From Verrucomicrobiota bacterium (GTDB lineage: Bacteria > Verrucomicrobiota > Verrucomicrobiia > Limisphaerales > UBA8199), in contig JARKQH010000179.1 in the NCBI GenBank assembly GCA_029974925.1, forward strand, positions 1 to 46,248: 46,248 bases of DNA, written 5' to 3'. The notes under the pieces are model-generated. The model was not told the origin of the DNA, did no database searches, and worked only from the letters and a program-made list of their open reading frames with translations. Both the position numbers and the translations under genes were made by a program. This document shows, in pieces, positions 17,629 through 24,948 of the stretch; position 1 is the stretch's first letter; each line of letters begins with the position of its first letter.

Positions 17629-17958
17629 ATGCAAACCTCGGACCTCCTTTTCATAGGCATCAAAGGATCCGTCATCGCCCTGGACCGTGCCACCGGCCGG
17701 CAAGTGTGGGTTACCCACCTTAAAGGCTGGGGTTTTGTGAACCTCCTGGTCCATGACGACACAGTCTATGCTTTGTGCAACGGCGAGATTTTTTGCCTCG
17801 ACCCGCTGACCGGGAACGGCTTGTGGCATAATCCCCTGCGCGGTTTTGGGACCGGGCTTGCCACCATGGCTCTTGCCGGCGCAGTCCCGGGCAGCAGTGC
17901 GCCCGCCGTGGCAGAACAACGCCATCGCGCGGCCCGCGCGGCTGCCGCAGCGGCCTGA
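17629..17958 (+). CDS. Small orphan PQQ-like repeat protein
   Basis: 109 residues with about two PQQ/Kelch-like beta-propeller blades (LFIGIKGSVIALDRATGRQVWVTHL, then VYALCNGEIFCLDPLTGNGLWHNPL). The rest is a Gly/Ala-rich stretch ending in a run of alanines. Two blades cannot close a propeller, so it must oligomerise, complete another protein or fold differently. It has no signal peptide, unlike the large PQQ-type protein at 39.6 kb. Similar stand-alone proteins of about 110 residues exist in several phyla and are annotated only as PQQ-like; I know of no function. It follows the TM2 gene at 21 bp. Confidence 0.7.
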   Translation: MQTSDLLFIGIKGSVIALDRATGRQVWVTHLKGWGFVNLLVHDDTVYALCNGEIFCLDPLTGNGLWHNPLRGFGTGLATMALAGAVPGSSAPAVAEQRHRAARAAAAAA

Positions 17959-18161
17959 AGCCGGGAACCGGCCTTGGACACCCCCGCGACCGGCGCAGGC
18001 CGGGAACCAGGGCGGTGAGCTGTGGAGGGGACGCGGCATGGCACGCCGAGGTGTTGAAGCGGGATTGGCACCGCGGCACGAACGGCGCCCGGCGCGGTGT
18101 CAGTCCAGGGCCAACGGTCTCAGGTCAGCGGGAAGCGATGGCGCCGGCGGAACTCTCCCGC

Positions 18162-18575
18162 TTACGGGGCCGGAGCCGCCCCGCCCAGCAGTTGTCGAAT
18201 CTGGGCGACCAGGGTTTCCGGGTCCTCGGATTTCTGGTAGAAGCCGGCGGCGCCGGCGGCCAGAGCGCGGGCCTTGAATTTCGCCGGGTCGCCGCCCGTG
18301 ATGATGATGACCGGGGTGGGTTTGGCAGTCCCGATACGGCGCAACCAGTCCATGATGAGAAAACCATCCCAGGCCACGCCGCCATCAAAGTCAATGTCGG
18401 GAGGAAAAGTGATGTCCAGGAGCATCAGGTCGGGTTGTTGTTCCCGCACCATATTCACGGCCCCGGCGCCATCCTTGGCCGTGAGCACGTCGTAACCTTC
18501 CGCGTTGAGCCGAAGGGTCAGCGCCCGCAGGACGAACTTGTCGTCGTCCACAATGAGGATTCTGGGCTTGTTCAT
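18162..18575 (-). CDS. Single-domain response regulator (CheY-like receiver)
   Basis: 137 residues from ATG 18575 (MNKPRILIVDDD), a standard receiver start; the frame is open further upstream without conserved sequence. Acidic cluster D10-D12, phospho-acceptor D54 (LMLLDITFPPD), the Thr/Ser position in IIITGG and the conserved lysine in FYQKSED are all present. An unusual insertion after D54 (FPPDIDFDGGVAWDGF) lengthens the loop. There is no output domain, so it must act through another protein. No histidine kinase is adjacent; the nearest is at 33.7 kb beside its own regulator. It is divergent from ubiE, with 76 bp between the start codons. Confidence 0.88.
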   Translation of the reverse strand: MNKPRILIVDDDKFVLRALTLRLNAEGYDVLTAKDGAGAVNMVREQQPDLMLLDITFPPDIDFDGGVAWDGFLIMDWLRRIGTAKPTPVIIITGGDPAKFKARALAAGAAGFYQKSEDPETLVAQIRQLLGGAAPAP

Positions 18576-18651
18576 AAATGCCGCTGAAGCCGAATAGACC
18601 AAGATTTGGGTCGCGGAGCAATGCGGAATTTCCCACGCTTTGACCCCGGTT

Positions 18652-19389
18652 ATGGCCAATGCGTTCTACCGTCCCGGCGCTGAGCGGGCAGCCAGCGTGC
18701 AGGCGCTGTTCAGCCGCATCGCCCCGCGCTACGACCTGATCAATGACCTGCAGAGCTTCGGTCTGCACCGGGTGTGGAAGCGGCGGCTGGTGCGCCTGGC
18801 CCAACCGCGTCCCGGCGAGCGGGCGTTGGACGTCTGCTGCGGGACCGGGGACATCGCTCTTGCGCTTGCCTGTCGCGGCGTGGACACGGTCGGTCTGGAT
18901 TTCAACCGCCCCATGCTCCACGTTGCCGAACGCCGCAAGGACCGCCTCGCCCGCCGGGGGCGGGTGCCGGCGCCGGGCGGCGTCCGGTTCGTCGAAGGGG
19001 ATGCCCAGCAGCTTCCTTTTCCGGATGCCACATTCGACATCGTGACGGTCGGATACGGGCTCAGGAATCTGGCAAGCTGGGAAACCGGCTTGGAAGAAAT
19101 GCGGCGTGTTGCCCGTTCCGGGGGGCGCCTGCTGGTGCTGGACTTCGGCAAACCGGACAATGCAGTTTGGCGGTCGGCTTATTTCGCGTACCTGCGGTTG
19201 CTGGTTCCCCTCCTGGGGCTGCTTGTTGCCCGGAGCGCCAGCGCTTATGCCTACATCCTCGAGTCCTTGATCCATTACCCCGCCCAGCGGGGGGTCGCCG
19301 CCAAAATGAACGAACTCGGTCTGGCCGAGGTCCGCATTTTGAACTTGCTGGGCGGTGTCATGAGCATCAACTACGGACGGCGGGCGTAA
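18652..19389 (+). CDS. ubiE: Ubiquinone/menaquinone biosynthesis C-methyltransferase
   Basis: 245 residues from ATG 18652; a TTG at 18640 is also in frame. It is an SAM-dependent methyltransferase of the UbiE/MenG family, which adds a methyl group to the quinone ring of demethylmenaquinone or its ubiquinone equivalent. The N-terminal family block FSRIAPRYDLINDLQSFGLHRVWKRR (20-45), motif I LDVCCGTGDIA (59-69), VTVGYGLRN and the C-terminal YILESLIHYPAQRGVAAKM are all present. Quinone type cannot be told from this gene; menaquinone is likelier for this phylum. The next gene begins 158 bp downstream. Confidence 0.9.
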   Translation: MANAFYRPGAERAASVQALFSRIAPRYDLINDLQSFGLHRVWKRRLVRLAQPRPGERALDVCCGTGDIALALACRGVDTVGLDFNRPMLHVAERRKDRLARRGRVPAPGGVRFVEGDAQQLPFPDATFDIVTVGYGLRNLASWETGLEEMRRVARSGGRLLVLDFGKPDNAVWRSAYFAYLRLLVPLLGLLVARSASAYAYILESLIHYPAQRGVAAKMNELGLAEVRILNLLGGVMSINYGRRA

Positions 19390-19547
19390 TCGCCCTTTTC
19401 CGAGCCGTCCGGGTCGCGGATTGGGGCGCGAAGTCTGCCAGAGGGGGTGGAGGCGGCTGCCAACGCGACGCCCCCGCGCATTGCCTCCCCGTGCGGGCTC
19501 GCGGATTCGCCATTGCCCCGGGGCGCGGAATCGGGCAGCTTCCCGGC

Positions 19548-20033
19548 GTGAACCTGCTCGAAAAAATCATTCCTTGGGAGCATCTTGCACAATGGCGGGC
19601 GGCGGTGCGCGCCAGCCGCCGGACGCTGGTGGTGACCAATGGCTGCTTCGACTTGCTGCATCGCGGGCACGTCACCTACCTGGAACAGGCGCGAAACCTG
19701 GGGGATGCCCTGCTGGTTGGGCTGAACAGCGACGAGTCGGTGCGGCAATTGAAAGGGCCCGGCCGGCCGCTCAACAGCCAGCAGGACCGGGCGGCGGTGC
19801 TGGCGGCGCTGGAGAGCGTGTCCGGGGTTTGCATTTTCGAGGAAACCACCGCCACCCGTTTCCTCGCCGCCGCGCAGCCGGATATCTACGTCAAAGGAGG
19901 GGATTACACCCTCGCCACCTTGAATCAGGACGAGCGACGCGTGGTCGAGCAGGCCGGCGGCAAGATCTTCATTTTCCCCCTGGTGCCGGGCAAGTCCACC
20001 ACGGCCCTGCTGCAGAAACTCGCCTCGCTGTAG
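19548..20033 (+). CDS. rfaE2: D-glycero-beta-D-manno-heptose 1-phosphate adenylyltransferase
   Basis: 161 residues from GTG 19548. It matches the stand-alone nucleotidyltransferase half of HldE (RfaE domain II), which makes ADP-D-glycero-beta-D-manno-heptose from ATP and heptose 1-phosphate for lipopolysaccharide or other heptose glycans. Cytidylyltransferase-fold motifs: VVTNGCFDLLHRGHVTYLEQAR (28-49) with HxGH at 38-41, and the C-terminal VPGKSTTALLQKL with the conserved ST. The kinase half is absent here and must be encoded elsewhere. The small zinc-ribbon gene lies 122 bp downstream. Confidence 0.9.
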   Translation: MNLLEKIIPWEHLAQWRAAVRASRRTLVVTNGCFDLLHRGHVTYLEQARNLGDALLVGLNSDESVRQLKGPGRPLNSQQDRAAVLAALESVSGVCIFEETTATRFLAAAQPDIYVKGGDYTLATLNQDERRVVEQAGGKIFIFPLVPGKSTTALLQKLASL

Positions 20034-20155
20034 GCGCTTCGACGGCACCGAGCGCTCCAACACTCTCGGGGGCAGCGCATCCTTTTCGCGCTCGGGCGCG
20101 GGATGAACTCGAAGCGGCCCTGGAACTGCAACATCTGTATTGAGGAAAATCAACC

Positions 20156-20344
20156 ATGCCAAAGTGCCCCTACTGCAAGAAGCCCGTCACCTTGAGTGAG
20201 AAAACCGCCGGTTCGGAGGCGCAACCGGTTCGCAAGGAGGTGGTGGGGACGGTGAAGAAGGAGGTCCTGTATTCCTGTCCGCACTGCGAATGCGTGCTGG
20301 GCTTTAGTTTCTTTCTGGGCGGGGTGTTGACCGGCCGGCCGTAA
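20156..20344 (+). CDS. Small zinc-ribbon protein
   Basis: 62 residues, with two CxxC knuckles (CPYCKKP near the N-terminus and CPHCECV near residues 40-46) that would hold one zinc ion. A charged middle (EVVGTVKKEV) and a hydrophobic Gly-rich end (GFSFFLGGVLTGRP) follow. The start ATG is preceded by gaggaaaatcaacc, a fair ribosome site. Function is unknown. A similar knuckle style recurs in the kinase at 8.2 kb and the protein at 23.9-24.5 kb. Confidence 0.75.
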   Translation: MPKCPYCKKPVTLSEKTAGSEAQPVRKEVVGTVKKEVLYSCPHCECVLGFSFFLGGVLTGRP

Positions 20345-20674
20345 GGGGATCGCCCGACTCCGCGGTCGAGCGAACGGCAAACCGTTTCGAGCCTTTGCCG
20401 GACGGGCAGGGCCCCGGGGTGATGCTGGCCGTGGAGCGGTGGCGGCCCGGGTTCGTGGCCGCGCGACGCTTGCCGGGCGGGGGAGGAGGGGCGGTTGGCG
20501 GGGGGCGGTCGGAAGGAGAGGTCTGGCAGCGTGATTTGGGCCCCGGGTCGGGAGGGGCCTGTTTTTCCAGGTTCTGGCCGAGGTCTAGGCTTGCGCCGGC
20601 ATAGTGTTCTTCACATTCTGATGAAGTTCGTGGGCTGGCGCTAATGCCGCGGCTCCAATTGTGCGTAAACCAGT
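20345..20674. other. Non-coding gap before the EF-G paralogue
   Basis: 330 GC-rich bases with no credible gene. The last 90 bases (about 20585-20674) are less GC-rich and contain the leader of the EF-G-like gene, where a promoter is expected, but I cannot assign -35 and -10 boxes. No clear intrinsic terminator for the zinc-ribbon gene is visible. Confidence 0.4.
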
Positions 20675-22765
20675 ATGAAAGAATACCAAGCTGCTGAAAT
20701 TCGAAACTTCGCCATAGTCGGACATGCCTCTTGCGGAAAAACCATGCTCAGCGAAGCCATGCTTGCGTGTGCCGGCGTGATCAATCGCATGGGAAGCATC
20801 GCCGCGGGTTCCACCGTGTCGGACTACCATGACAGCGAGCAGCAGCGCCAGATTTCGGTTTCGGCCACCCTGATGCATCTGGAATGGCTGAACAAGAAGT
20901 TCAACCTGATTGACTGCCCGGGTTACGCGGATTTCATGGGGGAGAGCCTGGGGGCGCTGCGGGTGAGCGATTTTGCCCTGATCACCGTGCATGCGAACCA
21001 CGGCGTGGGCGTGGGCACCGATGCGGCGTGGAAGTATGCGACGCAGAACGGGATTCCCAAGATGATTGTCGTCAACGCGTTCGACAAGGAGGAGACCGAT
21101 TTTGAGAAAACGCTGGCGCAAATCCGCGAGCATTTCGGCGAGCGCGTTTTCCCGCTGACGCTGCCAGTCAACCCGGGTCCCGGCTTCAACCAGGTCCTGG
21201 ACGTGCCCCGCAGCGAACTCATCACCTTTGCGGGCGACCGCAGCGGCAAATACACCGAGGCGGCGGCGAGCGGGCCGTGGGCCGACCGGGCCAAGGCGTT
21301 GCACAGCCAGTTGATCGAGTTCATCGCCGAATCCGACGACGCCCTGATGGAGAAGTTCTTCGCCCAAGGCGGGTTGTCCGAAGAGGAAATGCGCGCCGGC
21401 CTCCATGCCGCCATCCAAAAGCAGGTTTTCACCCCCCTGTTCGTGACGTCGGCTGAGAACAACATCGGCGTGGCGCGGTTGATGGATTTCATTGCCAAGT
21501 ACGGTTCCTCTCCCGCCGACCGGCCGAAGGTCACCGGCCAGGACCCCGACGGCAAGGAGGTCGAAGTCGCCCTGACCGACCCGGACCCGGTGCTCTACAT
21601 CTTCAAGACCATGAGCGAGGCGCAGTTTGGCGAGCTGTCGTTCTTCCGCGTTTATTCCGGTTCCATCAAGTTTGGCACCGAATTGACCAACACCAGCCGC
21701 CGGGGCACTGAAAAGATCGGCCAGATTTACATTCTTAACGGCAAAACCCGCACGAGTGTCCCCTCTCTGAACGCCGGGGATCTTGGCGCGGTGGTGAAAT
21801 TGAAGGATACACACACCGGCGACACGCTTTGCGGGGGGAAGCGAGCGGTCATCCTCCCCAGGGTCGAGTATCCGAAGCCCAACATTCACGCCGCCCTCAA
21901 GAGCAGCGTCAAGGGTGAGGAAGACAAGATTGCGTCGGGCCTGGCCGCCCTGCACCACGAAGACCCCACCTTCCTTTACATGGTGGACGCGGAGCTGCGC
22001 CAGACCATCGTGTCCGCCCAGGGCGAACTGCACCTGGAAGTCATCGCCGACCGCCTCCGCAAGCGGTTCAATGTCCACGTCGAGCTGGTTGAGCCGCGCG
22101 TGCGCTATCGGGAAACCATCAAGGGCCGGGGCGAATCCAAGTACCGCCACAAGAAACAAACCGGCGGCGCCGGCCAGTTTGCCGAGGTCTGGATGCGGAT
22201 CGAACCCAAGCCGCGGGACACGGGGGTCGAATTCACCCAGAGCCTGACCGGGCAGAACGTTGACCGGGTTTTCGTGCCTTCGGTCGAAAAAGGGGTGATG
22301 AAGGCTTGCGAGGAGGGCATCCTGGCGGGCTACCGGGTGGTGGACGTGAAAATTGATTTCTACGACGGCAAAATGCACCCGGTGGATTCCAAGGACATCG
22401 CGTTCCAGATTGCCGGGTATTTCGGGTTCAAGGAATGCTTCAACGCCGCCCGCCCGTGCCTGCTTGAGCCCATCCACCTGGTGGAAATCCGCATTCCCGA
22501 GGATTGCATGGGCAAGGTCATGGGCGACCTCTCGAGCCGCCGCGGCAAGATTCAAGGCATGGACATGGACGGCGGGTTCCAGGTCATCCGGGCGCACGTT
22601 CCGGCCAAGGAACTGTACCGCTACTCGAGCACCTTGCGCTCGCTGACTGGCGGTCGCGGGGTCCATACCGAGTCCTTCAGCCATTACGAGGAAATGCCCC
22701 GCGACGCCGAAGCGAAGGTGATCGAGGAAAGCAAGAAGGCCAAAGCCCAGCAGGAAGCGGAGTAG
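20675..22765 (+). CDS. Elongation factor G-like GTPase (EF-G2 type)
   Basis: 696 residues with all EF-G domains. GTPase motifs are G1 GHASCGKT (16-23), G3 DCPGYADF (80-87) and a G4 box reading NAFD (134-137) where canonical EF-G has NKxD. The switch region reads RQISV instead of RGITI. These changes put it in the EF-G-like (EF-G2/FusA2) group, not the main translocase. Domain II, the domain IV block (GGAGQFAEVWMRIEP) and the C-terminal EF-G V domain follow. The tail is Lys/Glu/Ala-rich. Members of this group bind GTP and the ribosome, but their role is poorly defined. It appears to be transcribed alone, with a possible terminator just downstream. Confidence 0.88.
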   Translation: MKEYQAAEIRNFAIVGHASCGKTMLSEAMLACAGVINRMGSIAAGSTVSDYHDSEQQRQISVSATLMHLEWLNKKFNLIDCPGYADFMGESLGALRVSDFALITVHANHGVGVGTDAAWKYATQNGIPKMIVVNAFDKEETDFEKTLAQIREHFGERVFPLTLPVNPGPGFNQVLDVPRSELITFAGDRSGKYTEAAASGPWADRAKALHSQLIEFIAESDDALMEKFFAQGGLSEEEMRAGLHAAIQKQVFTPLFVTSAENNIGVARLMDFIAKYGSSPADRPKVTGQDPDGKEVEVALTDPDPVLYIFKTMSEAQFGELSFFRVYSGSIKFGTELTNTSRRGTEKIGQIYILNGKTRTSVPSLNAGDLGAVVKLKDTHTGDTLCGGKRAVILPRVEYPKPNIHAALKSSVKGEEDKIASGLAALHHEDPTFLYMVDAELRQTIVSAQGELHLEVIADRLRKRFNVHVELVEPRVRYRETIKGRGESKYRHKKQTGGAGQFAEVWMRIEPKPRDTGVEFTQSLTGQNVDRVFVPSVEKGVMKACEEGILAGYRVVDVKIDFYDGKMHPVDSKDIAFQIAGYFGFKECFNAARPCLLEPIHLVEIRIPEDCMGKVMGDLSSRRGKIQGMDMDGGFQVIRAHVPAKELYRYSSTLRSLTGGRGVHTESFSHYEEMPRDAEAKVIEESKKAKAQQEAE

Positions 22766-22775
22766 ATCGTGGAAA

Positions 22776-22808
22776 AAGCCTGCGGAGCGCCCCACCGCCG
22801 CGGCTTTT
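22776..22808 (+). terminator. Possible intrinsic terminator after the EF-G-like gene
   Basis: An inverted repeat (aagcctgcgg, loop, ccgcggctt, with one bulged T) is followed by a short T run (tttt). It starts 11 bases after the stop codon. The T run is only four bases, so efficiency is uncertain. Confidence 0.4.
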
Positions 22809-22930
22809 GCGGATCGGTTTGCGAGCCGGCGCTCCAGCGGGCTCCGGCGCAAGCTCCCGGACCGGGCGAAGCGGGGCAAGAGCCCAGGCCAGCCGGTTGA
22901 AACCGGCCGGGCTGCAACCAGTCGGTGGCG

Positions 22931-23932
22931 ATGCAAAACGGCAACAACGCCAGCACCCGGGAACGTTCCGATCCGGACCAGCCGGAAGGGCCAGGCCGAA
23001 TCGTCCTGTCCGCCGTTTCGCTCGCCCTGGTGATCTCCCTGACGCTGGTCATCCTTTACCGCCTTTCCGGCCCTCGAAGTTCTGCCGTGGTGGTGTATTG
23101 CGCCCAGGACCAGGTCTATGCCGAGCCGGTGCTCGGCGAGTTCGAACGCGCCACGGGCTGCAAAGTGGGGGTTGTGTATGACAGCGAGGCCGTCAAGACC
23201 GTCGGCCTGGCCAACCGCTTGCTGGCGGAGCGGGCGCATCCCCAGGCCGACGTGTTCTGGGGCAACGAGGAAATGCGCACCCGTCAGCTCGCCGCCCAGG
23301 GGGTGTTCCGCCAAACCAACGGCTGGGCCGCCTTTGGCTACCGCAGCCGCCGGATGGTCATCAACACCAACCTGGTCGCCGGCACGAACGCGCCGCGCTC
23401 CTTATTTGACCTGACCAATCGTCAGTGGCAGGGCCGGGTCGTGCTCGCCTACCCCTTGTTTGGCACCACCGCCACCCATTTCCACGCGCTGCGCCGCCAC
23501 TGGCCGGCGGAAACCTGGCTCGCCTGGTGCCGCGGCCTGGTCGAAAACCAATGCCGGCTTGTGGATGGCAACTCGGTGGTGGTCAAATGGGTGGGCAAAG
23601 GGGAGGCGTGGGTGGGGTTGACGGATTCGGACGATATCGCCGCCGGACAACGGGAGGGGTTGCCGGTCGCGGCGCTGCCGCTTGCGCCGGAGGACCTCCT
23701 GATCCCCAACACGGTGGGAATCATCCGCGGCGCTCCCCACCCGGAAGCGGCGCAGCGGCTCTTTGACTACCTGCTGAGCCCCGCTGTGGCCGAGCGGCTG
23801 GTTCGGGAAAAGGCCCTCGAGGGCGCCTCGCCCGGCAAACTGCAGGATGCCACGCTGCCGGTGGATTGGGAGGGTTTGCTCGCGGACCTGGAGGAGACCA
23901 CGGAAATCCTCCGGCGGACCTTTTTGAGGTAA
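22931..23932 (+). CDS. Extracellular solute-binding protein, iron(III)-type family
   Basis: 333 residues from ATG 22931 (a GTG at 22925 is in frame). A charged N-terminus of about 22 residues precedes one membrane segment (IVLSAVSLALVISLTLVIL) without a clear cleavage site, so the protein may stay anchored by an uncleaved signal. The mature part is the bacterial family 1 solute-binding fold of FbpA/AfuA type (VVVYCAQDQVYAEPVLGEFERATG, then ADVFWGNEEM and PNTVGIIRGAPHPEAAQRLFDYLLSP). Family members bind Fe3+ or other small ligands. No permease or ATPase gene is adjacent, so its transporter lies elsewhere or it has another job. It ends 14 bp from the convergent minus-strand gene. Confidence 0.82.
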   Translation: MQNGNNASTRERSDPDQPEGPGRIVLSAVSLALVISLTLVILYRLSGPRSSAVVVYCAQDQVYAEPVLGEFERATGCKVGVVYDSEAVKTVGLANRLLAERAHPQADVFWGNEEMRTRQLAAQGVFRQTNGWAAFGYRSRRMVINTNLVAGTNAPRSLFDLTNRQWQGRVVLAYPLFGTTATHFHALRRHWPAETWLAWCRGLVENQCRLVDGNSVVVKWVGKGEAWVGLTDSDDIAAGQREGLPVAALPLAPEDLLIPNTVGIIRGAPHPEAAQRLFDYLLSPAVAERLVREKALEGASPGKLQDATLPVDWEGLLADLEETTEILRRTFLR

Positions 23933-23946
23933 AGGGAGGCGCTGCC

Positions 23947-24471
23947 TCAACCGCGATAGACGATCAGCACCCCAAAGTCCGTCAGCAGCTTCTGGCTGCC
24001 GATGTCCAGGTGCGTGTAGGTCAGGGGGGTGATGCTGATAATGTTCGACTCGCCCACCTTGCCCAGGAAGTTGCTGACCACCTCGTCGAACTTGTCGTGG
24101 CCCACCTCGATGCAATCGGTGTGCTTGATGGTCTTGGTCCGGATTTTCTTGTCCGTCTCCTTGGCCGCGACCTCGAGGGGGGGCAACGGCTTCGAGATGA
24201 GGCTTTCGGTGGGTGTCGTACGCACCGGCACCTTCAGGTGCATTTCAACCTTCGCTGCGGCGGAAGAGGCGATGGGGTTGACGGGGTGCACCTCCACCCG
24301 CGGCGCCGGCGCGGCCGCGGCGGAGGGAGCCGCCGGGCGGGGGCCGGTCACCGGAGGCTCGGGGATGACAATCAGTTCCCCGCACGAGGGGCAATTGATT
24401 TCCGTGCCGGCGCCCGAACTGTCAACCGCCAGCTCCTGTTCGCATTTGGGACAATTAAAAATGACATCCAT
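23947..24471 (-). CDS. Zinc-ribbon protein with conserved C-terminal domain, unknown function
   Basis: 174 residues. An N-terminal zinc ribbon (CPKCEQEL ... INCPSCGEL) is followed by a long Pro/Ala-rich linker (about 38-90) and a C-terminal domain of about 70 residues (KTIKHTDCIEVGHDKFDEVVSNFLGKVGESNIISI ending FGVLIVYRG). The C-terminal block looks folded and carries the likely function. I do not recognise its family name; similar ribbon-linker-domain proteins occur in Verrucomicrobia from memory. It is last in a minus-strand run after murA and the small membrane protein (72 bp gap). Confidence 0.75.
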   Translation of the reverse strand: MDVIFNCPKCEQELAVDSSGAGTEINCPSCGELIVIPEPPVTGPRPAAPSAAAAPAPRVEVHPVNPIASSAAAKVEMHLKVPVRTTPTESLISKPLPPLEVAAKETDKKIRTKTIKHTDCIEVGHDKFDEVVSNFLGKVGESNIISITPLTYTHLDIGSQKLLTDFGVLIVYRG

Positions 24472-24543
24472 AAGGCGGCTTGGTGTTGCTTGATTCTAAT
24501 GCCACCATAGAGGGGGACGCCCGGCAACGCCAGCAAAAAAACA

Positions 24544-24948
24544 TCACTCGTAGGTTTTTTCGAGCTGCTTGATCCGCGGATAGACCGGCGAGGTGGCCGG
24601 CGTGCGCTCCTTGACGGCGGCAAAGAGGCGCTTGGCTTCGGCCGGGTTGCTGCGGGAGATGAGCAGGATGTAATCCAGTTCAATCCAGGCCTTTCGCGGG
24701 TCCTGCACCAGGTGGCCATAAGCCTTCATCCACGCTTCGAGGCCCGCCGCGCCCTGCGCCTGCGCCGCGGCGAGGCTCTGCTCGAGCGTGTAGGGCAGGC
24801 CGGGCAACTGCTCCGGCACCACTTGGGACGCCGCCGCCTGCCGCGCCTGGGTTTCCTCCTCTTGTTTCACCTTTTCCCAATACAGGAACAAGTGCCACCC
24901 GCCAAACAACACCAAGGCAATGATCAGGATGGTAATGAATTTGGTCAT
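24544..24948 (-). CDS. Small membrane-anchored protein downstream of murA
   Basis: 134 residues with one N-terminal membrane segment (about 4-24), a charged Glu/Gln/Ala-rich stretch and a helical C-terminal part resembling tetratricopeptide-like helices (GLEAWMKAYGHL, then AWIELDYILLISRSNPAEAKRLFAAV). The start codon overlaps the murA stop by 4 bases, so it is translationally coupled to murA. The family is unknown to me. The coupling suggests a cell-wall related role, but this is context only. Confidence 0.75.
   Translation of the reverse strand: MTKFITILIIALVLFGGWHLFLYWEKVKQEEETQARQAAASQVVPEQLPGLPYTLEQSLAAAQAQGAAGLEAWMKAYGHLVQDPRKAWIELDYILLISRSNPAEAKRLFAAVKERTPATSPVYPRIKQLEKTYE

Noticed and set aside
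20585-23314. Very long minus-strand frame (909 codons) opposite the EF-G-like gene
   Set aside because: It is a shadow: the plus strand has a full EF-G-like protein with motifs, and the minus translation has no domain and is rich in His, Gly and Arg.
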